64,000 bases of DNA from an uncultured Christensenellaceae bacterium (GCA_910588645.1 CAJUOY010000005.1:1-64000), one strand, 5' to 3'; shown: positions 25,491 through 34,458, counted from the stretch's first letter. The notes: generated by a model not told the origin, from the letters alone. Numbers and translations: made by a program.

Positions 25491-26843
25491 ATGTATTTTA
25501 AAGGTCAAAGATTTTTTGTGGCGGGTATGTCTGTTTCGGGTGAAAGCAGCGCCCGCTTTTTGCTTGAACGCGGTGCGGAAGTCTATATTTACGACGATTT
25601 GGTAACCGATAAAATTTCGGAAATTATGTCCGAACTCGAAGGGCTGGGCGCACATATCGTCACGGTTGAAACCTGTGAAGAAGCGGCTTTCAAATGCGAT
25701 ATTCTCGTATTAAGTCCCGGTATTCCTATAGATAACAATTTGCCCGTGATGTTCCGCAAGCAAGGAAAAATAATAATCGGCGAAGAAGAGCTTGCCGCAA
25801 TGTTTTTGAGGGCGACGTCTGTCGCCGTAACCGGTACGAACGGTAAAACTACCACGGTGTCTATGTTAAACGATGTCTTAAACGCCAACGGTTGTCACAG
25901 TATTGCTTGCGGCAATAACGGAAATCCTCTTATCAGGGAAGTAGAAAATCTTGACTTCCACGACTATGCCGTTATAGAGATTTCTTCATTTCAGCTTGAA
26001 ACGCTTTCCAGTCTGCGTCCGCATATAGCGATGATAACGAATATAACCGAAGATCACTTAAACAGACACTACAATATGGAAAATTATATTTTCCTTAAAT
26101 CCAAAATTTTAAGAAATCTTCGTGAAAGCGAGTATGCAGTCTTAAATTACGACGATCCAACCGTACGGGCATTGGCAAATAACACAAAAGCAAAAGTTGT
26201 ATATTTTTCAATGCAGGGGCGTGTGGACGGCGCCTATTACGAGAACGGCGGTATTTATTATAACGGCGAAAAATATTTCGATTTAAACGATTTAACTTTG
26301 AGCGGAGTACATAACGTTTACAACGCGCTTGCCTGCGTTGCCGCTGCCGGTATATTGAAACTAGACAGAGTAAAGACGGGAGAAGCGATATGCGCGTTTA
26401 AGGGAGTGCGGCACCGTATCGAGTTTGTGCGCGAGGTAGGCGGTGTTTCCTATGTTGACGACAGTAAGGGCACCAACGTGGATGCCGCGCTCAAAGCCGT
26501 TCAAGCTATGACGTCTCCTACGGTTGTGCTTCTCGGCGGCAAAGACAAAGGGGATGATTACGGCCCGCTTTTCGAGGGGCTCAATTCAAGCCCCGTCGTG
26601 CACGCGGTAATTTACGGTGAAAACAGATTTAAAATGCTAAACGCGGCTATAAGATCGGGATTTACTGGATTTTCGCTATGTGCCGATTTCAGAACAGCTG
26701 TAAAAATAGCTCAATTTACGGCAAAGCCCGGACAATGCGTGTTATTGAGCCCCGCAAGTTCGAGTTTTGACAGCTTCTTGAATTATGAGGAACGCGGGGA
26801 CGCGTTCAGGGAAATGGTAGAGAATTTTAATGAAGTCGGGTAA
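25491..26843 (+). CDS. murD: UDP-MurNAc-L-alanine:D-glutamate ligase
   Basis: MurD adds D-glutamate, made by MurI upstream, to UDP-MurNAc-L-Ala. The 450 residues contain the N-terminal Rossmann region FVAGMSVSGESSARFL and the P-loop AVTGTNGKTTTVSML. Further on are ITEDHLNRH and the C-terminal DDSKGTNVDAALKAV and LGGKDKGDDY motifs. ATG 25491 with GAGGTG just before it is preferred to GTG 25485. It starts 7 bp after mraY and overlaps ftsW by 14 bp. Confidence 0.97.
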   Translation: MYFKGQRFFVAGMSVSGESSARFLLERGAEVYIYDDLVTDKISEIMSELEGLGAHIVTVETCEEAAFKCDILVLSPGIPIDNNLPVMFRKQGKIIIGEEELAAMFLRATSVAVTGTNGKTTTVSMLNDVLNANGCHSIACGNNGNPLIREVENLDFHDYAVIEISSFQLETLSSLRPHIAMITNITEDHLNRHYNMENYIFLKSKILRNLRESEYAVLNYDDPTVRALANNTKAKVVYFSMQGRVDGAYYENGGIYYNGEKYFDLNDLTLSGVHNVYNALACVAAAGILKLDRVKTGEAICAFKGVRHRIEFVREVGGVSYVDDSKGTNVDAALKAVQAMTSPTVVLLGGKDKGDDYGPLFEGLNSSPVVHAVIYGENRFKMLNAAIRSGFTGFSLCADFRTAVKIAQFTAKPGQCVLLSPASSSFDSFLNYEERGDAFREMVENFNEVG

Positions 26844-27939
26844 CGTCGGAAAAAAAGCGGGAGATATCCCGCTTTTAGTATTAATTGTTGCAATGGCCGC
26901 GTTTGGTTGCGTAATGATTTATTCTGCGAGTTCGTATACCGCTCAGGTTCAGTACGGCGACAGCTTGTATTTTGTAAAGAAGCAGCTCATAGGTGTGGGA
27001 TTGGGTACGGCGGCAATGGTTGGGACTTGTTTTTTGCCCTATAAAAAACTTATAAAGTTCGGACTGCCTGCGGTCGCGATTGCCGTTGTTTTGCTTGCGC
27101 TTGTCTTTGTGCCCGGAGTAGGAATAACCAATTACGGGGCAACGCGTTGGATAGGCTTCGGCAGTTTTACCCTTCAACCCTCGGAAATTGCAAAGTATTC
27201 TTTTTCCTTGTTTGCCGCCGCGTATTTTGCGAAGCATCATGAAAAGGTCAAGACGGTAAAAGGTATTTTGCCCGTTCTCGGTGTGGGAATAATGTTTTGC
27301 TTGCTCATAATTATCGAGCCGAATATGTCCATAACGATGTGTGTCGGACTGCTTATGCTCGGGATAATATTTTTAAGCGGCACGAACTTAAAAACTTTTG
27401 CAATAATCCTTATTCCGTTTGTTGTTGCTGTGCCGGTGCTCATAATTTTAGAACCCTATCGTTTGCAGAGGTTGAGCGCGTTTTTGGATCCCTGGGCGTC
27501 TCCCAAGGACGAGGGGTATCAGCTTATTCAGTCGCTGTACGCTTTGGGAAACGGCGGACTGTTCGGAACGGGACTTTTCAATTCCACGCAAAAGTATCGC
27601 TTTTTACCTTTTGCGGAAAGTGATTTTATACTTGCGATAATGGGTGAAGAACTGGGCTTTGTAGGATTGTTTATCTTTTTCGCCGCTTGCGTATTTATCA
27701 TATTTCGCGGTATAAAAATTGCCGCTAACTGTAAAGATCGCTTCGGGTTTTTGCTTGCTTCGGGTTTTACTCTCGTCTATGGAATACAGGTTGCCATAAA
27801 CGCACTAGTCGTAAGCGGTGCGATTCCTCCTACGGGCTTGCCGCTGCCTCTTATCAGTAGCGGAAACACGTCGCTGATAATCACCATGGCGTCAATGGGT
27901 GTGCTGTACAATATTTCCCGCGAGAACAAGAGAGGTTGA
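26830..27939 (+). CDS. ftsW: Septal peptidoglycan glycosyltransferase FtsW
   Basis: FtsW is a SEDS-family polymerase that works with FtsI at the septum. The 369 residues span about ten helices. They include the family segments YGATRWIGFGSFTLQPSE, DPWASPKDEGYQLIQSLYAL, FAESDFILAIMGEELG and the late PPTGLPLPLISSGNTSL. It overlaps murD by 14 bp. Usually murG follows ftsW, but here murA follows after a hairpin-bearing gap. Confidence 0.96.
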   Translation: MKSGNVGKKAGDIPLLVLIVAMAAFGCVMIYSASSYTAQVQYGDSLYFVKKQLIGVGLGTAAMVGTCFLPYKKLIKFGLPAVAIAVVLLALVFVPGVGITNYGATRWIGFGSFTLQPSEIAKYSFSLFAAAYFAKHHEKVKTVKGILPVLGVGIMFCLLIIIEPNMSITMCVGLLMLGIIFLSGTNLKTFAIILIPFVVAVPVLIILEPYRLQRLSAFLDPWASPKDEGYQLIQSLYALGNGGLFGTGLFNSTQKYRFLPFAESDFILAIMGEELGFVGLFIFFAACVFIIFRGIKIAANCKDRFGFLLASGFTLVYGIQVAINALVVSGAIPPTGLPLPLISSGNTSLIITMASMGVLYNISRENKRG

Positions 27940-28001
27940 CTCCGACATATAATGGGTTAAGGGCAAAATTTATTTACCCTAATTTTACTATTCGGAGTCA
28001 A
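27936..28001 (+). promoter_or_regulatory. Hairpin spanning the ftsW-murA gap and hiding the murA ribosome site
   Basis: TTGACTCCGA (27936-27945) pairs perfectly with TCGGAGTCAA (27992-28001). The left arm includes the ftsW stop codon and the right arm includes the CGGAG ribosome site of murA, whose ATG is at 28003. A second imperfect stem AGGGCAAA/TTTACCCT lies inside. The structure has no T-tract, so it is more likely a translational switch than a terminator. Confidence 0.55.
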
Positions 28002-28002
28002 T

Positions 28003-29259
28003 ATGGATAAATACATAATAAACGGGGGAAATAAGCTATACGGCAGTATCGATATACAGACAGCAAAAAACTCTGTATTGCCGATACTTGCGGCAACGGT
28101 TTTGACCGACGATAAAGTCAGAATAATAAACGCTCCCAATATAACCGACGCAAAGAATATGGTAAAAATTCTTTCAAGGCTGGGTTGTAAAGCCGTATTC
28201 GAGGGCAACGATCTGATAATAGACAGTTCGTTTGCCGATAACCACGAAATACCCAGCGAGTTAGCTCACGAATTGCGCTCGTCGGTGTTTTTGCTAGGTT
28301 CGGTTATATCGCGGTTTCATATGGCAAAAATAGCTTATCCCGGGGGGTGCGATATAGGGCTTCGTCCCGTGGATTTACATCTCACCGGGTTAAAGAGGCT
28401 CGGGGTTGAAATTTCCGAAGAGAGCGGATACATAGTATGCAAATGCGATAAGTTGCACGGAAACGAAATAATGCTTGACTGCCCCAGCGTTGGGGCTACG
28501 GAAAATATAATGCTTGCCGCAGTCAAGGCGGAAGGTGTAACCATTATAAAGAATTCCGCGCGCGAGCCTGAAATCGAAGATCTGCAACGGTTTCTCAACT
28601 GTATGGGGGCAAAGGTTCGCGGAGCCGGCAGCGGCACTATAATTATTGAAGGCGTAAAAAAGCTTTCCGGCTGTGAGTTTTTACCTATTCCGGACCGTAT
28701 TGAATCGGGAACATTTCTTGTCGCGGCGGCAATGTGCGGCGGTGAAATAGAAATAAAACATACTTGTGCGGAAAATATAAGTTCGCTTTTACATAAACTT
28801 AGAGAAAACGGTTGCAAAATTCGTATAAACAATGATAAAATAGTATTGGAAAATAACAGAAGACTGATGTCGGTCAAGAGTATAGAAACCCAACCTTATC
28901 CTGGATTTCCTACCGATTTGCAGGCGCAAATAACAGCTTTATGCTGTATCTGTCGCGGGCAGTCGATAATTACGGAAAACCTCTTTGAAACCCGGTTCAA
29001 ATATGTGCCGGAATTGCGGCGTATGGGCGCGGATATCACTGTTATAAACAGGAATGCGTTTGTAAGAGGCGTGGACGGGTTTAAGGGTGCGACGGTGGTT
29101 GCTCACGATTTGCGTGGCGGCGCGGCGTTGGTTTCTGCGGCTCTTGCGGCCGAAGGCAGAAGCGAAGTTCTGGATATTTCCCACATTGACAGAGGTTACG
29201 GCTCTTTTGAATATAAGCTGAGAATGCTCGGCGGAGATATAGTAAGGGTAACTGTTTAA
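28003..29259 (+). CDS. murA: UDP-N-acetylglucosamine 1-carboxyvinyltransferase
   Basis: MurA performs the committed step of wall synthesis, adding enolpyruvate to UDP-GlcNAc. The 418 residues show the EPT fold with the N-terminal KNSVLPILAATVLTDD. Catalytic Cys116 lies in YPGGCDIGLRPVDLHL and is the residue fosfomycin alkylates. PYPGFPTDLQAQITALCC is present. The cysteine form is the fosfomycin-sensitive type. The ribosome site lies inside a hairpin. Confidence 0.97.
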   Translation: MDKYIINGGNKLYGSIDIQTAKNSVLPILAATVLTDDKVRIINAPNITDAKNMVKILSRLGCKAVFEGNDLIIDSSFADNHEIPSELAHELRSSVFLLGSVISRFHMAKIAYPGGCDIGLRPVDLHLTGLKRLGVEISEESGYIVCKCDKLHGNEIMLDCPSVGATENIMLAAVKAEGVTIIKNSAREPEIEDLQRFLNCMGAKVRGAGSGTIIIEGVKKLSGCEFLPIPDRIESGTFLVAAAMCGGEIEIKHTCAENISSLLHKLRENGCKIRINNDKIVLENNRRLMSVKSIETQPYPGFPTDLQAQITALCCICRGQSIITENLFETRFKYVPELRRMGADITVINRNAFVRGVDGFKGATVVAHDLRGGAALVSAALAAEGRSEVLDISHIDRGYGSFEYKLRMLGGDIVRVTV

Positions 29260-29261
29260 AA

Positions 29262-30026
29262 ATGAAGTACTTAAGAAAAATCGGTTTTATGTTTATTGCG
29301 GTAATATTCGTTGCCGTAGTGGCCCTCGGAACTTGCATAATTTTTTCGGTCAAAAACGTCAACGTTTCCTATCTGAATTACGGGGGTGCTGAAGGCGACA
29401 ATTCGTCTGCCGAAGAGACCATTGCAAACGTAAAAGAATCCATAGCCAAGAATTGTCGCGGATCGCTCATAACTTTTGTAGACGAGGAAACTGTAAGAAG
29501 CTGTGTAGGCGAAGAATACGTAATGGAGAGTTTTGAAAAAATTTATCCTTGCACGATAAACGTAAAAATCCGCGAGCGTGTCGAGACATACGCCGTGCTT
29601 TCGGGTGATAAATACAACATATACGATAGCGACGGGGTATTTCTACGTTCTGATTACGACGGTTATCTTAATTCCGTTGATTCTGCACCTAACGTGCTTT
29701 TGGAGGGTACGGACGGTGATGAAGATATAGCCGAACTTGCAAAGCTAGGCGAGATTTTCGTAAATAATTTTTCCGCATTGAGATCAGCTGTTGACAGAAT
29801 AGTTCTTGACAGGGCGCAGTCTTCTTTTGAAGAGGATGTGTTTATATTTCATTTGAGATGCGGCTTGACGGTCGAAGTTCAAGGAAAGGATTCTGTTGCT
29901 GAAAAACTTTCAAGGGCGGCAAGGGAGTTCTCGTCTCTTACGGGAGAGCAGAAATTAAGCGGAACTATATATTGCTACGTCAACGGAGAGGGCGATGTCA
30001 GGGCCACTTATAAGAGAAATAAATAA
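29262..30026 (+). CDS. ftsQ: FtsQ/DivIB-type division protein
   Basis: This 254-residue protein has a short basic cytoplasmic tail, one membrane helix (about 8-29, FMFIAVIFVAVVALGTCII), and an extracytoplasmic POTRA region. A beta domain typical of FtsQ/DivIB follows, with YPCTINVKIRERVETYAVL as the best-conserved part. It starts 2 bp after murA. FtsQ links FtsL and the division synthase in the septal complex. A terminator follows, which ends the mra transcript. Confidence 0.85.
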   Translation: MKYLRKIGFMFIAVIFVAVVALGTCIIFSVKNVNVSYLNYGGAEGDNSSAEETIANVKESIAKNCRGSLITFVDEETVRSCVGEEYVMESFEKIYPCTINVKIRERVETYAVLSGDKYNIYDSDGVFLRSDYDGYLNSVDSAPNVLLEGTDGDEDIAELAKLGEIFVNNFSALRSAVDRIVLDRAQSSFEEDVFIFHLRCGLTVEVQGKDSVAEKLSRAAREFSSLTGEQKLSGTIYCYVNGEGDVRATYKRNK

Positions 30027-30032
30027 ATGTTA

Positions 30033-30064
30033 AAAAGCGGGTTATATGTCCCGCTTTTTTTGTT
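30033..30064 (+). terminator. Terminator of the mra-ftsQ operon
   Basis: AAAAAGCGGG/CCCGCTTTTT (30033-30042 and 30051-30060) is followed by TTGTTT. Confidence 0.85.
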
Positions 30065-30072
30065 TCATTTTG

Positions 30073-30101
30073 TTGACTTTGAAGAGACTTTATTATATAA
30101 T
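30073..30101 (+). promoter_or_regulatory. ftsA-ftsZ promoter
   Basis: TTGACT (30073-30078) and TATAAT (30096-30101) are 17 bp apart. A second TATAAT lies at 30108-30113. Confidence 0.8.
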
Positions 30102-30132
30102 TTACTATATAATAAAGAATGGAGCTTATATC

Positions 30133-31248
30133 GTGCGTTCAAATTGCGTTGCCGTTTTGGACATTCGCTCTTCCGATGTTTGTGCTATTGTCGGGGAAAG
30201 AGGCGTAAATAATACGTTTATTATCAAGAGCAAATATACGTGCTCGTACGACGGTTATGCCGAAGGCGAACTTCTCGACGAAAAAAGTTTTGTATCTGCG
30301 GTTAACGACGTTGTAAGAAGTACGATGTCGGCTACCGGCGGGGTGAAGAGTTTTTACGTCGGAATTCCCGGTGAATTTTTAAAACTCAAAAATGTTGATA
30401 AAGTTTTGAGTTTTCAGTCGGCTAAAAGGATTTCGGGTTCTGATTGCAGGTTGCTTATGGATATGAGCGTACCTAAGCCCGAAGGCGGTTGGACCAATAT
30501 AAGGCATAGTTGTCTTTATTATGTTCTTTCCGATAAAAGAAAGGTTATAGAGCCCATAGGCGAAGTCAGCGACAGCTTGCAGGGTAAGAGCTGTTTTTAT
30601 TATTGCAATAATGCCTTTTTGAATACGCTTGCAAAAGCCTTTTCGGCTTTCAAGGGTATTTCGATCAATTATATCCCGATCAATTATGCTGAAGCTATGT
30701 ATCTTGTCGAGGCGGAAAAGCGCGATGAGTGCGCTGTACTGTTCGACCTCGGTTACATATCTTCGACTTACAGCGTTATCTGTGGTAACGGATTGCTTTA
30801 CAGCGAATCATTTTCGGTTGGCGTAGGACATCTTGCATTTTTGCTGATGACGGAGCTGGACATACCGTTTGAAGTTGCACAGTCGTATCTTTCAACGGTC
30901 AATCTCAACGCAAAGGAAAAGCTTTCGTCTGTCGAAGAGTGCGTTTACGAAGGGAAGTTATATGCTTACTCGGCGGCTGAATTGAGGAATATAATACGCG
31001 AAGGTCTTGACGGTATATGTGAAACGATTGAAGAATGCCGACAGAATTTTACTGGCAGAAACATCGATAATAAACCGTTGCTCGTTACGGGAGAAGGAAT
31101 AAAAGTTGTGCGAGGAACTGCGGAACACCTTGCGGGAAGACTTGTGCGTAACGTCGATCTTGTTGCGCCAAAGGTTCCGTATTACGACAAACCGCATTTT
31201 TCGTCGTCCTTAAGCCTTTTGGATATGGCGCTTAAAGACGCAAAATAA
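30133..31248 (+). CDS. ftsA: FtsA-like actin-family division protein (divergent)
   Basis: This 371-residue protein has an actin-like ATPase layout: phosphate-1 region VLDIRSSDVCAIVGERG, phosphate-2 region VLFDLGYISSTYSVI and adenosine motif LLVTGEGIKVV. The position directly before ftsZ supports FtsA, which tethers FtsZ to the membrane. It is shorter than the usual 410-430 residues. It ends SSSLSLLDMALKDAK, without the basic amphipathic helix used as membrane anchor. GTG 30133 is chosen because GGAG lies 8 bp upstream; the open frame continues upstream through the promoter. It is transcribed separately from the mra genes. Confidence 0.8.
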   Translation: MRSNCVAVLDIRSSDVCAIVGERGVNNTFIIKSKYTCSYDGYAEGELLDEKSFVSAVNDVVRSTMSATGGVKSFYVGIPGEFLKLKNVDKVLSFQSAKRISGSDCRLLMDMSVPKPEGGWTNIRHSCLYYVLSDKRKVIEPIGEVSDSLQGKSCFYYCNNAFLNTLAKAFSAFKGISINYIPINYAEAMYLVEAEKRDECAVLFDLGYISSTYSVICGNGLLYSESFSVGVGHLAFLLMTELDIPFEVAQSYLSTVNLNAKEKLSSVEECVYEGKLYAYSAAELRNIIREGLDGICETIEECRQNFTGRNIDNKPLLVTGEGIKVVRGTAEHLAGRLVRNVDLVAPKVPYYDKPHFSSSLSLLDMALKDAK

Positions 31249-31274
31249 TCGAATCACCATCAACGGAGGTCAAA

Positions 31275-32534
31275 ATGTTTAACGATTTACAGGGACGCGG
31301 CTCTCAGGGAATTACCGGCCGCGCGAAAATAAAAGTTATAGGAGTAGGCGGCGCGGGCAATAACGCGGTTAACCGTATGCTTGGAGCAGGCATAAACAGC
31401 GCGGAATATTACGTTGTTAATACAGACAGTCAGGTTCTTATGCTTTCGCCTTGCGAAAATAAAATTCAGATAGGCAGCGCGCTTACAAAGGGACTCGGCG
31501 CAGGAGCCAATCCTGAAGTAGGAAAGGCTGCCGCAGAGGAAAGCAAGGATATGCTTACCGAAGCGATAAAAGGAACGGATCTTTTGTTTATTACTGCCGG
31601 AATGGGCGGCGGCACGGGTACGGGAGCAGCTCCTGTTATCGCTAAAATCGCAAGGGATATGAAAATCCTCACCATTGCGGTTGTAACCGAGCCGTTCAGT
31701 TTTGAAGGCAGAAACAGACTTGAAAATACGGCAATCGGACTTGAAAATCTTAAAAAATTCGTAGATACGCTGATTGTTATTCCCAATGATAAGATCAAAA
31801 CGGTCGTTGCTAAAAATACTCCGTTGCCCGAAGCTCTCCGCGTTGCGGATGAAATTTTAAAACAGAGTATCAAGGGGCTTACAGAGTTGATTGTCAACCC
31901 TGCGCTTATAAATTTGGACTTTGCCGATGTAAAAACCATATTGAAAGACAGGGGTGTTGCGCATTTGGGCGTGGGCGTTGCAAAGGGAGACAACAGAATT
32001 ATAGAGGCTGTCAGGCTTGCGGTAAATTGTCCTCTGCTTGAAACGACCATCGAAGGTGCAAGGGGAGTTATTCTGAACGTTGTCGGCGGTCAAGATCTTA
32101 CGATCGACGAGGTAACGGACGCAGCGGAACTTGTAAAGAGCGTTGTCGACGCGTCGGCTAATATAATTTTCGGCGCACGCATTGATCCCAATGTTCAGGA
32201 CGAAGTGGAAATAACGGTAATTGCAACAAGTTTCCCCGGTTACGGTTTTAAAGAGGAGGAACCGCCTCAAAAAGCTTATCAGCCGTCGCCCTATTATCCG
32301 CCGGAAAATTACCCGCGCAGAATGTCTGTAACCGAGCCCGTGTACAAGCCTGCTTCGACAATTCCTGCGGTAGAGAGAAATTACACTCCTCCCGTGCAGA
32401 AGCTGGTTCAATCCGAAAAACCTGTTGTTCATATTAACGACGACGAGTTTACTACGATCGAACGCCAATCTAACGGGAAAATCCCTAAGTTTGCGCAAAT
32501 ACTTAAAAATATAGGCAAACGCCGTGATCAATAA
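31275..32534 (+). CDS. ftsZ: Cell division GTPase FtsZ
   Basis: FtsZ polymerises into the division ring. The 419 residues include VIGVGGAGNNAVNRM (21-35), the tubulin signature GGGTGTG (111-117) and the NFADVKTIL-type T7 loop (NLDFADVKTILKDRG). A flexible linker follows from about 322. The C-terminal peptide GKIPKFAQILKN differs from the common D-[IVL]-P-x-[FY]-L form. AACGGAGG lies upstream of ATG 31275. It is cotranscribed with ftsA and followed by a long-stem terminator. Confidence 0.99.
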   Translation: MFNDLQGRGSQGITGRAKIKVIGVGGAGNNAVNRMLGAGINSAEYYVVNTDSQVLMLSPCENKIQIGSALTKGLGAGANPEVGKAAAEESKDMLTEAIKGTDLLFITAGMGGGTGTGAAPVIAKIARDMKILTIAVVTEPFSFEGRNRLENTAIGLENLKKFVDTLIVIPNDKIKTVVAKNTPLPEALRVADEILKQSIKGLTELIVNPALINLDFADVKTILKDRGVAHLGVGVAKGDNRIIEAVRLAVNCPLLETTIEGARGVILNVVGGQDLTIDEVTDAAELVKSVVDASANIIFGARIDPNVQDEVEITVIATSFPGYGFKEEEPPQKAYQPSPYYPPENYPRRMSVTEPVYKPASTIPAVERNYTPPVQKLVQSEKPVVHINDDEFTTIERQSNGKIPKFAQILKNIGKRRDQ

Positions 32535-32575
32535 AAACAGAAAAGCACACGTAAAAAACGTGTGCTTTTCTGTTT
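32535..32575. terminator. Strong terminator after ftsZ
   Basis: A perfect 18-bp stem (32535-32552 and 32558-32575) with an A5 loop has A/T-rich ends. It could stop both ftsZ and the converging spoVG transcript. Confidence 0.85.
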
Positions 32576-32613
32576 ACAAATTCAGCATTATTTAACTTAA
32601 AACATAAAATGAC

Positions 32614-32874
32614 TTAATTCAGTTGGTCAAAGTAAGCCTTAAGGATTGCTTGTTTCAAAAGTTCGCGGGTCTCGGTGTTAAGCGGATGTGCAATGTCCTT
32701 ATATTCGCCGTCACTTGTTTTTCTGCTCGGCATAGCAATAAACGCTCCCTCCGCAGAATCAATAATCTTGATGTCGTGTACAACAAAACACTCGTCAATA
32801 GTTATTGAGGCTACGGCTTTAAGTTTATTGTCGGCCTTGTTAACTAATCTGATTCGTACATCTGAGATTTTCAT
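32614..32874 (-). CDS. spoVG: SpoVG-type RNA/DNA-binding regulator
   Basis: SpoVG is a small regulator of septation and, in many Firmicutes, of gene expression by nucleic acid binding. The 86 residues start [10 protein letters not shown] and hold the conserved [18 protein letters not shown] and [20 protein letters not shown], the family signature. The end, [15 protein letters not shown], is also typical. ATG 32874 follows AGGTGAT; GTG 32883 is a less likely start. It lies divergent from murC in a cell-wall context. Presence of spoVG does not by itself show that the organism sporulates. Confidence 0.97.
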   Translation of the reverse strand: MKISDVRIRLVNKADNKLKAVASITIDECFVVHDIKIIDSAEGAFIAMPSRKTSDGEYKDIAHPLNTETRELLKQAILKAYFDQLN

Positions 32875-32890
32875 ATTAATCACCTACCAG

Positions 32891-32919
32891 ATAATACTTT
32901 CATTGGATTTATTGTACAA
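32891..32919 (-). promoter_or_regulatory. spoVG promoter
   Basis: On the minus strand TTGTAC (32919-32914) and TATTAT (32896-32891) are 17 bp apart. Confidence 0.6.
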
Positions 32920-33002
32920 TAAAAGATTTATAAATTCAATATTTTTTTACAAAAAAAATCAAAAATTGTGCTAAAAACCCAAAAAAAATAATAAAATTTA
33001 TT

Positions 33003-34319
33003 ATGCAATGCGTATTTTGGGATAATTTCGATAGTTTCTATTTTATAGGCATCGGCGGAACCAGCATGAGCGCTTTGGCAAAATTTCTGCTTTCGGCAGG
33101 GAAAACGGTTGCTGGTAGCGATGCTCAGGACGGCGTTTATGTGCGCGAACTAAGGGACTTAGGTGTTAAAATTTATATAGGCGAAGAAAGGAGAAGTGTA
33201 AAAGATTACGACGTAATTGTTTATACGGATGCTATAAAGCCCGATGACTTTCAACTTTTGGAAGCAGCAAAATCAAACAAAACAATTATTTCACGCGGTC
33301 AATTATTGTACGAAGTAAGCCGCGTTTTTAAACACGTGATAGCTGTTTCCGGCTGTCACGGGAAGACTACTTGCACTTCTATGCTGGCGCACGTTTTTTC
33401 ACGCGCAGGGAAATCTTTCGGTGTGCATATCGGCGGAAGAGATAAAAAATTTTCAAATTTTCATCTTACAGGCAACGAGTATTTTATTACCGAAGCCTGC
33501 GAGTATAAGAAAAATTTTCTATTGCTCAAACCGGAAATTGCCGTAATTCTCAACAGCGAGCCCGATCATTTGGAATGTTATGGAAGTATGGAAAAATTGC
33601 TGGAAGCTTATGCGTCGTTTGCAAGTTTTGCGGATACTTCAATAACTCGTTACGGGGATAATTTCGGTGGAATTACATTTGGATATAATAAAAAGGCGAC
33701 GCTCTATGCCAAAAATATTACCTGTGAAGACGGGTTATATCGCTTTTCCGTATGTGAAGGCAATGTTAATTTAGGTGAGATAAGATTAAACGTGTACGGG
33801 AAACACAATATTCTCAACGCTCTTGCGGTTGTGACCGTATGTTTAAACGTCGGTATGGGATTCGATGTAATCGCGCAAGGAATTGCGGATTTCGACGGTG
33901 TCGAGCGGAGATTTGAAAGGCTCGGAGAAGTTAACGGCGCAGTTTGTATTGCCGATTACGCCCATCATCCAAGCGAAATTCGCGCGACTTTACAAGCTGC
34001 GCGAAAGATAGCCAAAGGAAAACTCATAACGGTATTTCAGCCGCATACTTATTCGAGAACGAAAAACTTATTTAAAGATTTTGTAAAAGTTTTATCTCCT
34101 CTCAATAAATTACTTATTTACCGCACTTTTCCGGCAAGGGAATATTTTGATGATGCGGGGAGTGCATTGACGTTGTCGCAGGCGGTTAAACGTTCTGTTT
34201 ACGGTGACAGTGCAGGCGATATTAAAAACTTTATCGACTGCGCGGAAGAGGGGGACGTCGTGCTTTTTCTCGGCGCGGGAAACATATACGATATTGCAAA
34301 ACAAATAATAAATTCATAG
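33003..34319 (+). CDS. murC: UDP-MurNAc:L-alanine ligase
   Basis: MurC adds L-alanine to UDP-MurNAc, the step before MurD. The 438 residues show the Rossmann start FIGIGGTSMSALAKFLL, the P-loop SGCHGKTTCTSM, NSEPDHLECYG and the C-terminal IADYAHHPSEIRATL and FQPHTYSRTKNL motifs. No ribosome site is visible before ATG 33003. A -10-like TAAAAT ends only 5 bp upstream, so the message may be leaderless. It is split from the other mur genes by ftsAZ and spoVG. Confidence 0.96.
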   Translation: MQCVFWDNFDSFYFIGIGGTSMSALAKFLLSAGKTVAGSDAQDGVYVRELRDLGVKIYIGEERRSVKDYDVIVYTDAIKPDDFQLLEAAKSNKTIISRGQLLYEVSRVFKHVIAVSGCHGKTTCTSMLAHVFSRAGKSFGVHIGGRDKKFSNFHLTGNEYFITEACEYKKNFLLLKPEIAVILNSEPDHLECYGSMEKLLEAYASFASFADTSITRYGDNFGGITFGYNKKATLYAKNITCEDGLYRFSVCEGNVNLGEIRLNVYGKHNILNALAVVTVCLNVGMGFDVIAQGIADFDGVERRFERLGEVNGAVCIADYAHHPSEIRATLQAARKIAKGKLITVFQPHTYSRTKNLFKDFVKVLSPLNKLLIYRTFPAREYFDDAGSALTLSQAVKRSVYGDSAGDIKNFIDCAEEGDVVLFLGAGNIYDIAKQIINS

Positions 34320-34363
34320 CTTTTACATATGAGCATATAACTATGCAAATTGAAAATTTATTT

Positions 34364-34393
34364 AAAATGCGTTGCTTTGGCAACGCATTTTTT
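34364..34393 (+). terminator. murC terminator
   Basis: AAAATGCGTTGC/GCAACGCATTTT (34364-34375 and 34380-34391) with loop TTTG ends in a T-tract. Confidence 0.85.
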
Positions 34394-34429
34394 ACCGTCA
34401 AAGAAATAACATTTTTTACTCTCATTTTG

Positions 34430-34458
34430 TTGTCATTTTTTTGATTTGATGATATAAT
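34430..34458 (+). promoter_or_regulatory. ftsK operon promoter
   Basis: TTGTCA (34430-34435) and TATAAT (34453-34458) are 17 bp apart. Confidence 0.7.

Noticed and set aside
28335..28877. 180-codon open frame antisense to murA
   Set aside because: It is a shadow of murA without a start signal or motifs.
31857..32531. 224-codon open frame antisense to ftsZ (minus strand)
   Set aside because: It lies wholly opposite a certain gene, has no ribosome site and shows no recognisable motifs. Long antisense frames are common opposite genes with this codon bias.
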